Source: Symsagittifera roscoffensis (Eukaryota > Xenacoelomorpha > Acoela > Convolutidae). Taken from it: 64,000 nt of DNA. The notes beneath the pieces were generated by a model. It saw only the letters and a list, made by a program, of their open reading frames with translations, was not told the DNA's origin and did not search any database. Shown piece by piece: positions 33,240 to 44,754 of the stretch (its first letter is position 1; every line of letters starts with the position of its first letter). The DNA lies in NCBI RefSeq assembly GCF_963678635.1, contig NC_087062.1:7736193-7800192 (forward strand), read 5' to 3'. The position numbers and the translations under genes are program-made.

Positions 33240-33740
33240 TGTTTTTTTTTGTCGTGGATGGTTTTTTATCGAGGCGATATCGTCATTGTTCCGACTAATT
33301 GAAAAAAATTGAGGAACCTTGTATTCAGATGTATTTAAGTTTTTTTTTTGTTTTTTCTTTTTGTTTTCCACTCAAAATCAAGTGCCACATGTAATCGTTG
33401 GAATGATTCGTGTGATATATCGAAGCAACACCCTTTCAGTTGTGATTCGAACGACGCTAAAAACTTTACAACAATTTTTTCCAGTGTTGAGGAATACCGG
33501 TTGCAATTTTTTGATTTTTTTTCTAATTTTGAGCGAGTACAGCGAGTTCTGAATTAAAAAAATTCTGAACTTTTTTAATTATTTTTTTTTGTGTTTTTCT
33601 TGTCATTTTTTTCAAAAACTGTTGGGTCCAGCTTGGCTTTTTTACTATGACTATCGAATGTGCCTAAATTTTTTTTGTTCAGATCCTTTTATCACACCAC
33701 GCAGAAAAAAGGACAATCCGGCTATCCTTGTTAATATGTT
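33240..33740 (+). mobile_element. family C element, third copy
   Basis: Contains AAAATCAAGTGCCACATG, GTGATATATCGAAGCAAC, GTTGTGATTCGAACGACG, CTATGACTATCGAATGTGCC, CACACCACGCAGAAAAAAGG and the end CGGCTATCCTTGTT, in the same order as the other two C copies. Confidence 0.6.
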
Positions 33741-34583
33741 GGTATTGAAATTTGTTTTCCTTTCAAAATGGTCATTTTATGGTAATTTTGTATGTCGTGT
33801 TTTTTCTTTTTGTCTGGAACTTTTTTTATATAGATTTCGTTGAACAACTAGAAACCTAATATTTTCTTCATTTTCATGTCTTTAGGGCAACATTAGACTT
33901 CTCATTTTGATAGTACTTCAAATGAACATATGTCAAAAAGGTCGTGAAATTGCCTTGCTATGTTTGTGTTTAGGGTCCAAACACTATCAGTTGGTTTTAT
34001 GGCCTATCTAATACAGATTACCGGGTAGGGAAATGACCAGCATACGAGCTGTTCGACTCTTTTCACAGAGCCACTTCAAACCCCTTTTGCCCCTCAACTT
34101 TATGCAATTTCAGCCCTTATTTTCCTGGGCTGAAAAACATTTCCTCGTCCTCAAGCAGCAAGAGTATGGATCATGGCGGCGTCGAAATACCGCCCCCTTT
34201 TTTGAAATGAACAACATAACCCCCAAGGCTAATTTAAAAGTCTGATAAAAAACGATCTACGTCATGGTTATACGTCAAGTTTGTTTTGATTGTTTTGAGA
34301 TGCTCCAATGATAGAAAGGGCACCAAAAGGTCTCTGAAGCGTATTAAAATTCCCCCGTCAAGTAACCGGTATTAATGTAGATATCGCAACAAGGATGCTT
34401 GTAGCAAAACAAAATCATAAAAACGGAGTCCATCCTTTGATCTTGTTACGTGTAGCGTGATCCGATCACTTAAATTGAGCTGGGATCAACCGTACAATAC
34501 CCCCCCCCCCCCCCCCCCTCAGTGACCTACCGTAGAATTTCCCCCCTAGCCGCGTTTTAAGTCTGAAAATTAATTCTGTATAC
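33741..34583. other. intronic sequence, poly-C run, no gene
   Basis: A run of 19 C lies at 34500-34518. The 70-codon frame at 34033-34245 starts with ATG but shows no motif and no splice sites, and was not called. Confidence 0.4.
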
Positions 34584-36429
34584 CCGGGTTGACGTCCATA
34601 GAAGAAAAATGCTTGTCATACAGTTTCATATATGAAGTCTATGGAAAAAATGCTTATCATAGAAAATTCATACAAAAATTTAAGTGTTTTAAAAATTTTT
34701 AATAAACTTTTTTGGTCGATTTGCCCCTTTTGAAGCTTTCTGGTCCTTAAAAGATGGGATCAAATTAACATCCCCCCCCAAAAAGTTAAGATCCTCCACC
34801 CCAGCATTTATTTCGCATTAATTTTGCTAAGCGCTGCATGTAAAATCAGGGTTGGCTGTTTTAAAACAGGGGGGTTTTAAAACATGTTTTATAACATGTT
34901 TTAAAACAGGTGTTTTTTATTCATGTTTTTAATTATTGTTTTATATTACGTCATACTGCATCAATATGAAGCAAGCTATATGTTTGTAAGCATTGTATGT
35001 TTGAATAGGAAGTCTCGTCACTTGGCCAAGGGATGAATTGTTTGACTTGAACAAACATTGTCGGTTACCGGTCCATCATTTCAGATATTGTTTGTGTACT
35101 GAGGCTGATTATATCCTAAGTTTTGCCTATTTAAGTTTTTCATAATTGAAGTTTCAAATTGGTTCCATGTTTTTTGTCAGCCAAGAATGTGTGGTATAAT
35201 TCTGACAAAGTAGTTAAAAATCTGAATTTTATACGTTTTAAAACGTTTAAAACGTTTTAAACGTTTTTTATTTAAAAAACTTGTTTAAAACCCAACCCTA
35301 TGTAAAATGCTCGATTCTGATTGGCTAAATAAGGTCAGCTTAAAACCTAGTTAATATCCTCCCCCCCCCCCCCCCCATCCTCCAATCGGCTTTGGGGGAG
35401 GATGCTAACTTCGTCCAAAAAATGATTTGAAATTTTCGACAGAAAATGCTTATGATACAATTTTCATGTATGAAAACTATTTCATGTAAAAAAAATTCAA
35501 AAAGCATCAAAAAACGTGTCTGGGTAACTTTAAAAAGATTTACATAATTATAACTAAGATAGAAGGCAATTTGACAATCAAAAACATAATTTTGATTTCG
35601 GTCAGAAAAAATGCCTATCATATAGTTTTCATATATGAAAATTGTATGATATCCATTTTTTCATAAACAAAAACTCAAGTTTGAGGTAAAAAAATTTAAA
35701 TTTCTTTTTTGATTGCAAACTTGTTTTTGCGCTCAAATATAAATTTTACGAATAAATTTTTCATGCAGTAGTCCAGGAAGTGTTTTTTTTGTGAACACTA
35801 TTATTTTTTTTGTTTCATTTGCTAAGATAAAAAGAAATTTGTAAAAAAAACACGCATTTGTTTAAAAAAAACAGCAAATATGAAAAAAATACCAAAAAAG
35901 TTACATTTTTGATATATAATTCCATGTAAAAACGTTAAAATTAACTTGAATGGCTAAATTCACCAAATGCAGTTTATCTGCGCGGTAACTGCCAGTTACA
36001 CTCTGGGTTTTCTTATGACAAAAACCCGTGGTTAGTGATTCGCATGAAACAAAATTTCAAAACAAGTTTTTTTTGTATTTTCATCTAGGGAAAAGATGAT
36101 TATCATACAATTTCATAGGCTGGAAAAATTGATTATCATACAATTTCATAATATGGAAAAAATGCTTATCATACAATTTCATAGTATGGAAAAAATGCTT
36201 ATTATGCTATTTTCATATAAATTTGGGCATAAAAAGACTGTTGAAAAAGCTCAAATTTTAGTCCCAGAGTATAGAAAAAATGCTTGTTATGAAATTTTGT
36301 AGAATGGAAAAACTGCTTTTTTGTTATTTTCCTAAACTTACTTTTACTCTATGAAATTGTATGAAGGAGTATGATAAGCATTATTTTCATATATATAAAT
36401 TGTATGATAAGCATTTTTTGTCAACCCGG
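34584..36429. mobile_element. 1.85-kb terminal-inverted-repeat element I
   Basis: The left end CCGGGTTGAC, then AAAAATGCTTGTCATACA and TTTCATATATG, matches the inverted right end (CCGGGTTGACAAAAAATGCT, then TATCATACAATTTATATATA). The word TGCTTATCATACAATTTCAT and its inverse recur many times inside, notably as ~34-bp tandem units at 36093-36210. A run of 16 C is at 35361-35376. There is no transposase frame and no target duplication was found. It is larger than a usual MITE and may carry another element (L) at 35298-35420. Confidence 0.7.
35298..35420 (+). repeat. repeat L, copy 1
   Basis: TGTAAAATGCTCGATTCTGATTGG, here given as TGTAAAATGCTCG plus TTCTGATTGGCT, followed by AACCTAGTTAATATCCTCC and a C run, then CAATCGGCTTTGGGGGAGGATG and TAACTTCGTCC. 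The two halves around the C run are inverted with respect to each other. Relatives lie at 36745-36865 and 57297-57405. Confidence 0.55.
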
Positions 36430-37010
36430 CTAATGTATGCATTTCGAACAAACCCAAACAGTCACGATTTTTATGTGGGATTGCATTTGAATGCTGTTGA
36501 TAACCGAAGCTAACCTATTTTATTTCATGAAAAATCAATGTTTCCTCCCACCTAAATCAATTTTTCTTGGGGGGGGGGGGACTGTGCGGTTGATCCTCAA
36601 CCAGTTTGGAGACATTGATTAGCGACATTGCAAATTTTTTGTCGTTAAAAACAAAGACGAAGCAGCGATATCAATTAAGTACTCTTAAAATAACATGTTT
36701 ATATAGATCAAGGTAATATCTCTCTCCTATCGTTTATTTTAGATTTGCTGAGCTCTGCATGTAAAATTCTCGTCTCTGATTGGCTCAAAAATACTAACTT
36801 AGAACTTAGAACCAAGTTAACATCCTCACCCAAACGGCTTTGGTGAGAGAGAATCTTAACTTGGTCCGCATATATCATAAATGACTAGTTAGTGACTTCG
36901 GTTATGAAGTCTGTGGTGCACTTGGAAGTACCTGCCAAATGCGGCGATAGAAAGCTTTGCTTAACAATCAATGCGGAACAATTTTCAACTGCAGTACAGC
37001 CGAATTGCTT
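36430..37010. repeat. intronic sequence with repeat L copy 2
   Basis: 36745-36865 is the second L copy (GTAAAATTCTCGTCTCTGATTGG split as GTAAAATTCTCG and TCTGATTGGCTC; then AAGTTAACATCCTCACCC and ATCTTAACTTGGTCC). A G run lies at 36571-36580. No exon is seen. Confidence 0.5.
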
Positions 37011-37098
37011 TGAGTCTTAGTCCTGAATGTTCCGACTGTTCATAAATTGGTCTCGGATAATTTTTTGTTAATGAGATATTGACAAACTATGAATTTAA
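37011..37098 (+). mobile_element. S1 SINE, 5' part, cut by MULE insertion
   Basis: AGTCCTGAATGTTCCGACTG, then ATAAATTGGTCTCGGATAAT and GACAAACTATGAATTT: the S1 head up to the point where the MULE element enters. It resumes at 39163. Confidence 0.75.
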
Positions 37099-39162
37099 GG
37101 TAGCAGGACAAATTACCGTATTCCACCTTATCCTCTACCAAATTGACCCTATACCATTTTACCCTATTTTCTAACTAACCCTATGCTAATTGGTCTCAAA
37201 CTCAATTTGGTCGCAATTAGTTTTTTCTTTTGATGTACTAATTAACCGAATTATATATTTTCCACGTGCACATGTTAATTCATTTAAGGCCAGCTTTTAC
37301 GACTCGATTGAGTCGCAAATTCAAGATAATTGATGTTAAGACACAATTTAGCACATTGCCTAAAGATTGCATTTTAATACCAATAACGGTTTGTTATTCA
37401 AAATTCCAACAAAAAAGACCGAACTTTCTTGGAGACTATCGCAACGCAATTTTCGCACTCTTATAAATGATGGCCATGAATACACCAGGAAGCAACAGAC
37501 AAAAAATGGAAACGAACGCTGAAAATGCTCAAGATGGTACTCCCACAAAAGCAAGGTGACAGCTATCACATTTGGCAATGATCTGATTTCTTCGCGCAAT
37601 GATCATAGCCAGGAAGACTTCCCTGGGCAGTCGGACGCACGAAAACTTGTTTCAGAAGATGAAACAAGATACTGAAGACCAGCAAGTGCCGGTAAACAGC
37701 ATTATAGTTGCGAGAGCTTCTGCCTTTTCAACAGCGGTACCGAGGATGCCGAAAGAGTAACCGTTTTCGGCGATCACGGTAACATAAATGCTTTTGGGTT
37801 GAACCGATATTTATGGCTGTATGATGGCACCTTTGAAATATGCCCAATCTCGATACAATATTTATTACAATCCAAATACAATTGGAAGGTTTATACCTCC
37901 TTGCTTATATGTTTTGCTTCAAATAAACGACAGCATATCTTTAAGAAGTTTCTCAACGGTTTATCACAGCTTACGCAAAATGCCAACTTACAAAAAACGC
38001 TTTATCACAGCTTACGCAAACTGTATTCTCCTCGACGTCGAGCTTGCTACTCTCAACGCTTTCTCTCTACCACCAGGCACATATTAAAGGATGCTACTTT
38101 CATTTAACGCAAGCCTCTAATCGCAAAATCAACGAAATCGATTTGAAGCGATTATTCGATAGCAACAATAATCTGAATTTGGCACTACGACTCATTTCTT
38201 CAATAAATTTCCTATCAAATGAAATGGTTACCGTTTCGTTTGATCAATTAATTGAAGAAATCGAGAAAGTTGCTGGTCGCTTTGAGCTAGATGAGACCAT
38301 TAGTGAAAAACTTGATGAGAATGCATCTTATTTACAAAAAATCTGCATCAAAGGGTAGACAGTAGTTCTCAATAACCGAGAGCCATTGTTTCGGTTAATA
38401 TATAGAAGCACTCAAAATAAGCTGCAGCTGGCTTGGTAAGAACAACAAATGCCCTAGAGCGATATCATCTTGGTGTCACTGCCCTTTTTCAAGGAAATCA
38501 TCCTTCTATTTATGCGTTCCTGGAGCAAATCAAACTCGATGCAGCCATCTAAAAGTTCAATATTCTTGAGGCCGTAGGGGGAAACAGCAACCCCAGTCGT
38601 AAGACGCACCGAGAACTGAACGAAGGAGTAATTGTAAACAAATTCAGTAAGGACATGCACTTTTTGAGGTTTTTAGCGTCCCAAAGGATTGAGTTTTTAG
38701 AAGGTGATAGAGGCCAAGACAAAAAATGATTTTTCTTTTTCACTAACCTAGACCCCTAATCCAACTTTTTCCCTACCCCAATTTTTGATTTTAAAACACA
38801 TGCCTTATCCATTAAACTGTAACGAAGTGTTCTGTTACGATTTTTGCTCATTCAGGAAACAGATGCAACTCGCAGCAATTTCAAATAAGTCAAATGTAAT
38901 TTTGCTTGTTCATGCTTTGATAACATTTTATTTTGAACGAGGTAGTTAATGTTGCTTTGAAATTTTGTTCACATGCTGCAAGTATTTCATAGTCAGTTTT
39001 AATGGTTCTATGATATCTATTGGAAGTTGCTCTACGGAATTCTAGTTTATGTTATATTGATTGTTGGGTAAACTGGAACAGATTATGTTGGAAGGTAGGT
39101 GTTATTGGCACAAGGTAAATAAGTAAGGGATAAATTGGAAAAGGGTAAATCGTTGTGTTACC
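37099..39162 (+). mobile_element. MULE DNA transposon, decayed, 2.06 kb
   Basis: The left end GGTAGCAGGACAAATTACCG, then CCACCTTATCC and ATTTTACCC, matches the inverted right end (GGTAACACAACGATTTACCC, then CCAATTTATCCC and AGTTTACCC), giving long imperfect inverted termini of ~70-100 bp. Flanking GAATTTAA (37091-37098) and GAATTTTC (39163-39170) look like an eroded 6-9-bp target duplication, in the size range of Mutator-like elements. It encloses a MULE transposase pseudogene and interrupts an S1 SINE, so it is younger than that SINE. Confidence 0.85.
37560..38730 (+). pseudogene. MULE transposase pseudogene
   Basis: Plus-strand remains in several frames of a Mutator-like (MULE domain) transposase, the DDE-type enzyme that cuts and pastes the element. 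In order: QKMKQDTEDQQVPVNSIIVA (near 37650), then YDGTFEICP (about 37817), matching the conserved DGTFxxxP start of the catalytic core; RFITAYANCILLDVELATLN (near 37995-38060), where VELATLNAF matches the DFExAxxNA motif; IKGCYFHLTQA (near 38087), matching the conserved GCxFHxxQ; and RTTNALERYHLGVTALFQGN (from about 38430), matching the C-terminal NxxExxH motif. Frame changes occur near 37850-37990 and 38090, with stops near 37755 and after DAAI (38543). It is a fossil and not expressible as one protein. Confidence 0.85.
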
Positions 39163-39480
39163 GAATTTTCAACTGAAAAATAGGAATCGTGTATGGAAAT
39201 AATAATAAGATCCATTAGCTTGCCTCAAATGAAGTTGGAACGATTTTGCGGTGCGGGATAAATCGCTCTTAAAGTCACATTACGCTATGAGTGAGCGTCT
39301 CAAAGCAATCTTTAAGCCACCTTATTCTATTGGCTAGGATTTCACAACAAGCGAGGAGTCCAGATAGTCTTGTGGTGAGAGCTCCTTGTCTTGTACCCCG
39401 AATTTTTTTGGATCGATCCCCCGAGGTAAATATTTTTGAGAATTGGTCTGAATAAAAACTGCTCGTATTTGGGCAAAACC
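39163..39480 (+). mobile_element. S1 SINE, 3' part, after MULE insertion
   Basis: Continues the SINE of 37011-37098: GTGTATGGAAATAATAATAAG, GGAACGATTTTGCGGTGCGG, then a tRNA-like segment with A box TAGTCTTGTGG (39365-39375) and B box GGATCGATCCC (39410-39420), the best B box in the window, followed by GGTCTGAATAAAAACTG. The tail then joins another head module (CTGCTCGTATTTGGGC). Confidence 0.75.
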
Positions 39481-39638
39481 CTGAATAATTCGAATACTTT
39501 TTGGTATCAATAAGTTCTTTGAATTATAACAACTGATGACAGTTGCAAAAAATATTTAGAAACAAAAAAAGTAGTGTTCTTGAAAATCAACCAGACACGC
39601 TATATTTAAGACAAAATGATATATTTTGCATATATCAA
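39481..39638. other. intronic sequence without features
   Basis: Nothing recognised apart from GATATATTTTGCATATATC just before the next S1. Confidence 0.35.
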
Positions 39639-40172
39639 TAAACAAGACTGCCCTTATCAAAAAACAAGAGTCAAAGCCTTGAATGTTCCGACTGTCCATA
39701 AACTAGTCTCGAATAGTTTTTACTTAATAAAATATTGACAAAATATGAATTTTAAGCTGATTATTAACAATCGTGTATGAAATTAGTAAGATCAATTAGC
39801 CTGCCTCAATTGATTCTCAAACGATTTTGTGGTGCGGGATGATTCGCCATGCGTAAAAAAGCGCGTTAAAATACAAGCATCATTTTATTCTACCGCTTTG
39901 ATCAAACAGGAACCTTACAGCTAGAAAAGTTTAGTGGTGAGCCCGCCCCTTCTTAGACCACGAAGATCTATGTATTGTGCCCCTGAGGGAAATTATTCTG
40001 GGATTTGGCCAGAATAAAAAACCACTCGGAGCGTATATATTCCTTACGCTCTTCGACATTTGGAACAAAAATCACTCCGAGCATATATATTTCTTTCTTT
40101 TTTCGAAAAACGGAATCAAAACCAACCCGCGCATATATATTCATAACTTCCTTCGAAATTCCGAGCAATAAA
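39639..40172 (+). mobile_element. S1 SINE with a triplicated 3' tail
   Basis: Head AACAAGACTGCCCTTATC, then AGCCTTGAATGTTCCGACTG, AAACTAGTCTCGAATAG, GAAATTAGTAAGATC, CGATTTTGTGGTGCGGG and a tRNA-like segment near 39915-39985 (AGTTTAGTGGTGAGC; weak B box). The tail unit (AAAACCACTCGGAGC, ATATATTCCTTACGC, CTTCGACATTTGGAAC) then occurs three times in direct order at about 40018-40068, 40069-40118 and 40119-40170, each diverged. Confidence 0.7.
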
Positions 40173-40440
40173 TCAACAATTAAACATATGAGAATTTTAA
40201 ACCAAGTAATGAATCTCTTCTTTTGCAAAATGGGGGATATGGTTAAAGAGATCAAATACTCTTATAGCGGTCTTGGTGTTTTTTTAGGAAAATTTCTCAA
40301 AATTTGTTCACGCTAAAATTTGATTTTGTGGTTTAATTTTTGATTTCTTTTTCAAATTCAGTTCAATTCTTTTGTTAAAAGGAAGTTTCTTACTGCTTTG
40401 CACTACCCTGTTGCATTGCTTAGTTTTATGGTGGAATCCC
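40173..40440. other. intronic sequence without genes
   Basis: The 87-codon frame starting at 40372 begins with a leader-like hydrophobic stretch but has a TTG start and runs into a MITE; not called. Confidence 0.35.
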
Positions 40441-40803
40441 TCATACGCGAAGGACCGAATGCGCGAAGATAAAAATCAGTCAATCAAATTTCAGTTATCA
40501 AAAATTTCGAAACGAAGTGTGAAAATCCGAAAGAAAGTCAACCCTTCCAGGGACTTATTATTGATAATGACCGAATATAAAAACGGCAGAAATATGCAAA
40601 ATTTTCATATTGTCACTGACCGCCGCCGAATTTGATGAAATTTTATATTTCAGGGGTTTCGTAATGAAAGCAGCAAAGTATTGATTCATTTATTTCATTT
40701 TAATTGAATGGCAATTGATTATTTTTAGAAATTGACTTAAGGCTAACTTTGTTTTTGGTCTTTCGCCCACGAGTTTGTCGCACATTCGGTCCTTCGCGCA
40801 TGA
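40441..40803. mobile_element. 363-bp MITE with inverted termini
   Basis: The left end TCATACGCGAAGGACCGAAT matches the inverted right end (TCATGCGCGAAGGACCGAAT). Pairing continues briefly (GCGCGA against GTGCGA). Flanks GGAATCCC and GAATAGTC give no clean target duplication. There is no coding capacity. Confidence 0.65.
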
Positions 40804-43800
40804 GAATAGTCCCATGTTTTATATTGGCCGCGAAATGTTTATTGATAAAAAAAAGAGTGAATTTATATCTTTTTCAATGTTCTTTTTTGAAGTTCCAATC
40901 AAGTAAATCAGACTTTAAGAGAAAAAGACAATGTTTATGCCCCTCATGCTTCTCTGGGTGTTTTGAAACTTGGATCTCCTTTAGAACTGAGACATATTGA
41001 AGTCAAATGAACCGCCCACCTAATCAGAGTATTAGCTTTCAGTTTTGATTCAGATCTGACAGAGGGCATAACTTGAACTAGATTCAGTACAAACCCAATT
41101 ATTTTGGTCTGTTGAACCCGAAAGGAGGGGTTAATTTTATTTCCGAGAGTGAGAACAGATATAATTGAAGTAAGTTTCATATCCCTAGTCCCAGTTAAAG
41201 TGTTACTTTTCATTAACTCTTGTAGTTTTGAATGCTAGCAGAATATAGTGTCATTTTCAATTTATATGGGAAGGGAGAGGTTTTTGCAATTGTGTTAGGA
41301 TAGCGATAGTGTAATTTTAAAAAACGTCCGGTTTTTTCTCCCATGCCAAGGTTATTTAAATTTTAAGCGTTGGATGAAAAATAAAAAGTCCTCTTAAAAT
41401 CTTTCCATTTTAATGATTATCACTGAAACGTATACTAAAAATAATTCCATGCTTCGAACTTTAACGAATTTTGCAATAAGAAAAGTGCGAATTTTCGAAA
41501 TTTTTGAATTTTTAAATATTCTTCTCAAAAAGACCAGAAATAGTGCAGCCAACTATTTCTTTAAAAAACAGACCAAATCTTTTCTTTAATAGATATTTGT
41601 TTTACCTCTTTCATTCTGACTTTCGCAGAAAAAGAAGAATATTTCCCCTCGGTGTGCTTTCTCCTCCACGCCATTTTTTAAGTTTAACTGATGTTTTCAC
41701 TTTTTGGAGTTATTATTGATAATTATTGCAAAAAATTCGAAAAAAGTAAACCTGCATTTTATGTTTGGGAAGTTATAAGGGTTTGAAATTGACGTTGTTT
41801 TTGATAAAATCAGAAATATATCGAAGCGCTGACCTCCACATTGAAGACAAGTGAACCCGCAGTTATTTTTGTAAAGTTATGAGCGTTATAAATTTCATAT
41901 GTGGAGTAATTAATGTGCGTGAAGATTCCAGTTTTTTTTAGCGTGCATGTTTTTTAATTTGATCATTTTCCAGAGCCATTTTTGCTGTCAACACTCTGAA
42001 AAGCAAAAGCCAGTTGCAATTCTATAGCTGCTACTTGCGAATTTGATTTTTTGTTCGAACCATTGAAAGCGGGAAAGTCAGGTACGCCAAATATTGAAAA
42101 GAATGGGAATCGATATGATGTGTGAACTTTTTCAGCGAGCGTTCGAAATTATTTTTAAACCTCATTATGCAAAAAAAAAGAACTGCAATACTTGAAATAA
42201 CGAAAACAACCTAAACGTCAGCTTTTTTCACAGACAACAATTGTCATAGTTTAAATTGATCGCTTAAATCTTTTAAACTTTGTTGGTTTCTCCAAATGAG
42301 TTTTACTTCAAACAATTTAGTTTTTAGTATCCACAGAAGTGGCACTAAGATTTACAGGAGTTATTATCCGAGAATTTCCGTGAACACTAGCCTAAAAAGT
42401 TTTGTACAAAAATGAAATTTCTGGAAAAAGAACCAAACCGAACACAAATATTCTGTCACAATCTTCGAAAGATGAACCAATTTTAAAGCTACGACATCTC
42501 CAAATGATTCGAAAATATGGCCTACTTTTTAACTGATGAAAGTTCATCTTACTTGAAAAATAACCGTTTCTGATTTCACGCTAAAGTGTTTTGAGCAACC
42601 CAGTCGTTATTCCAAAAAAATATGATTTTTTTTGTGCAAGCATTTTTTTGTTCAAGCATAGTACTGGCTGGCTAAGGATTGAAAGATTTAGTAAATTTGG
42701 AAATTTACTTTGAGAAGACTTTGCAGGTGCTTCTTTGCAGTAACCGATTTTTTTTATCTATTGACAGTTTTTCTCGTTTTGTAAGGAATTTCTCCTGTCC
42801 ACAGATACCCTAAATTGCTGAGCTAAATTTCGAAAAAAGGATTAGTTCTATTTTAGTTACTCCAAAGAACTCTTCCATTTTCCAAAGAACTTTTTCCATA
42901 TTCCAAAACATTTTCAAACAGCACTCTTTGAACACCTGTAAAAATTATCAGATGAGTTTTTGGTCTGTTTTTTACCGTAACTTTTCGTAGTAGAAACCAT
43001 GCTTGTTTCAAGTTTAATAATTGGTTGGAAATGTGATGACTAAATATTGAGCCTTTGATATACATTTGAACTATAGTACCTTCAATCTATAGTGCCTTAA
43101 GGGCGTGGAGAAGGTTGATACGGCTCTTAAGCCATTCTAATTTAGTTTAAGACAAATTTAACCTTGATAAAAGCGGATTTTTTACTTAAATTTGTAAGGT
43201 TTTTGTCGAGCTTCAACAACTGATTCGGAAATGGCCGCTGATTAACGCAAGATTGCTCGTATATTATACAAAACCTTGAATGTTGCGAACAAAAAATATT
43301 GTAAAATTAAAATTTTTGGCTAAAATAAGCTCAAGTGTTAAAATATTAGTCCCACGAAACTCATACGACCGATAAGATAGCTTCAAATCACTTTGGAACA
43401 ATTTTGTTCTAAGGGATTAATTGCCACGCACTTATTATTCACATTACGTTTTCAGCATTATGAATAAAATAATCAAAGCACGCATCAGTTAGTCCAGAGC
43501 AAGGCCAAACTGGCTATTTTCAAACTCCACGAATTTGCAAACAAACAACAAGCGGAGGTAAAATTTAGGATATCTTTAGGGAGGAAAAAACTCAAAATCA
43601 GTTACTTCAATTGCCAAAAATTGACTGAATGAGAAAACCGCACCAAGCATAACATTCCGTTTTCTTCGAAAGTCGGCACAACTAAAAAAATTATTTGAAA
43701 TCCTAGCTCATGTCATTGATAAGATTATTGCAAAATCTTTCTGAATCTGAGTTTTGTGAAAACTTATCTAATCTTGAAACAAAACAGACGATTCTGTTAA

Positions 43801-44092
43801 CTATCCCCCCTATGATACCTAGTAAAGAATTTTCACCGCTAAAAAGAACGTAACCAACATGTGTAATTTGTACTTTTTAAAAAATCCCTCTTGCAGAAGA
43901 GGGAAGGAAATAGTTATCCAGACCCAAACCTGCAATATGTAATAAGATTTTCCCCGAAAAATTAGAAAAAAATTCTGTTATGCAGTTTGACGTAATAATG
44001 GAGAACTGCATATTTTATGACAATTGGCATGCGAGAGTCCTCAACCTGTTTACAGTTATCTTTTTCAATTTCTCTTCCAATTTGTTTAATGC
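40804..44092. other. long intronic stretch without genes
   Basis: No exon was recognised. 40985-41215 is an old repeat relative of 44615-44735 plus 45210-45330 (TGAGACATATTGAAGTCA against TGAGACATTTTGATGTCA; CTGACAGAGGGCATAACTTG against TGGCAGAGGACACCATTTG). 41625-41990 similarly resembles 45720-45990. 43245-43480 and 43490-43680 hold weak S1/B pieces, and 43795-43845 a family J piece (CTATCCCCCCTATGATACC). The rest shows nothing. Confidence 0.4.
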
Positions 44093-44313
44093 TGAAAGCT
44101 TAACGCGCATAAACTATGCGTGGCAAATACTCCTGCACCCCGAAACCATTCAAAAATCAATTGAGACAGGCTGATTGGTCCCTTCATTCTATACACGATT
44201 CTTAATATTCAGCTTAAAAATTCATAGTTTGTCAATGTTTCATTTACCAAAAACTATTACAGACCAGTTTATTGACAGTCAGAACGTTCAGGGCTTTGCC
44301 CTGATACGAGCAG
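44093..44313 (-). mobile_element. S1 SINE, minus strand, head half
   Basis: Reads on the minus strand AAGACTGCTCGTATCAGGGC, then AAGCCCTGAACGTTCTGACT, GTCTGTAATAGTTTTTGG, GACAAACTATGAATTTTTAAG, AATCGTGTATAGAATGAAGGG and onward to GCGCGTTAAGC. The tRNA-like half is missing. The 146-codon frame at 44175-44615 lies across it and is incidental. Confidence 0.65.
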
Positions 44314-44339
44314 TCTTTTATTTTTTTCTTCCACAAGGA

Positions 44340-44510
44340 ATTGAGGCAGCTATATGGTTTTTGAACTCCATACAGGACTCAAATTGCAACTGTTATTTTT
44401 TCATATTATCGGGTTTTGCCAGTATTCTTTTTACCGAAAACTATCTGAGACAAATTAAAGGGCAGTCGGAAAGTTCGAGGCTTTGCTTGATACGAGCAGT
44501 CTTGTATTAT
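44340..44510 (-). mobile_element. S1-related fragment, minus strand
   Basis: Minus strand: head module (AAGACTGCTCGTATCAAGC, then AAAGCCTCGAACTTTCCGAC), then TTTAATTTGTCTCAGATAG, and the AATTCC-type end. It closely follows 44093-44313 in the same orientation. A similar version is at 7200-7445. Confidence 0.5.
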
Positions 44511-44754
44511 TGCGTTCTTTATTATTCTTTTTTCTGCCTCTCTTGCTTCCTTAGGCTTTGTTTGATTCATTTTGTACTCCCACCACCGCTTGTAGAGCAT
44601 TTATTTGTGAGCTGAGACATTTTGATGTCATATAAACAGTCCACCTGATCAGAATTTTTTTAGTTCAGTTTTTAGTCAGTTTTGGCAGAGGACACCATTT
44701 GAACTGGATTGAGTTCATCATTTTTTACCAATTGTTTTTCTCTTTTCTTTCTAA

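Noticed and set aside
34033-34245. 70-codon frame with ATG start in slightly GC-richer DNA
   Set aside because: No motif, no splice sites and no related sequence elsewhere in the window; insufficient to call a gene.
40372-40635. 87-codon frame starting with a signal-peptide-like stretch
   Set aside because: The start is TTG with no ATG, and most of the frame lies in the 363-bp MITE at 40441-40803.
44175-44615. 146-codon plus-strand frame, the second longest in the window
   Set aside because: It covers two antisense S1 fragments; the same peptide pieces (DQF.DS.N.QGFALIRAV) appear in other S1 copies.
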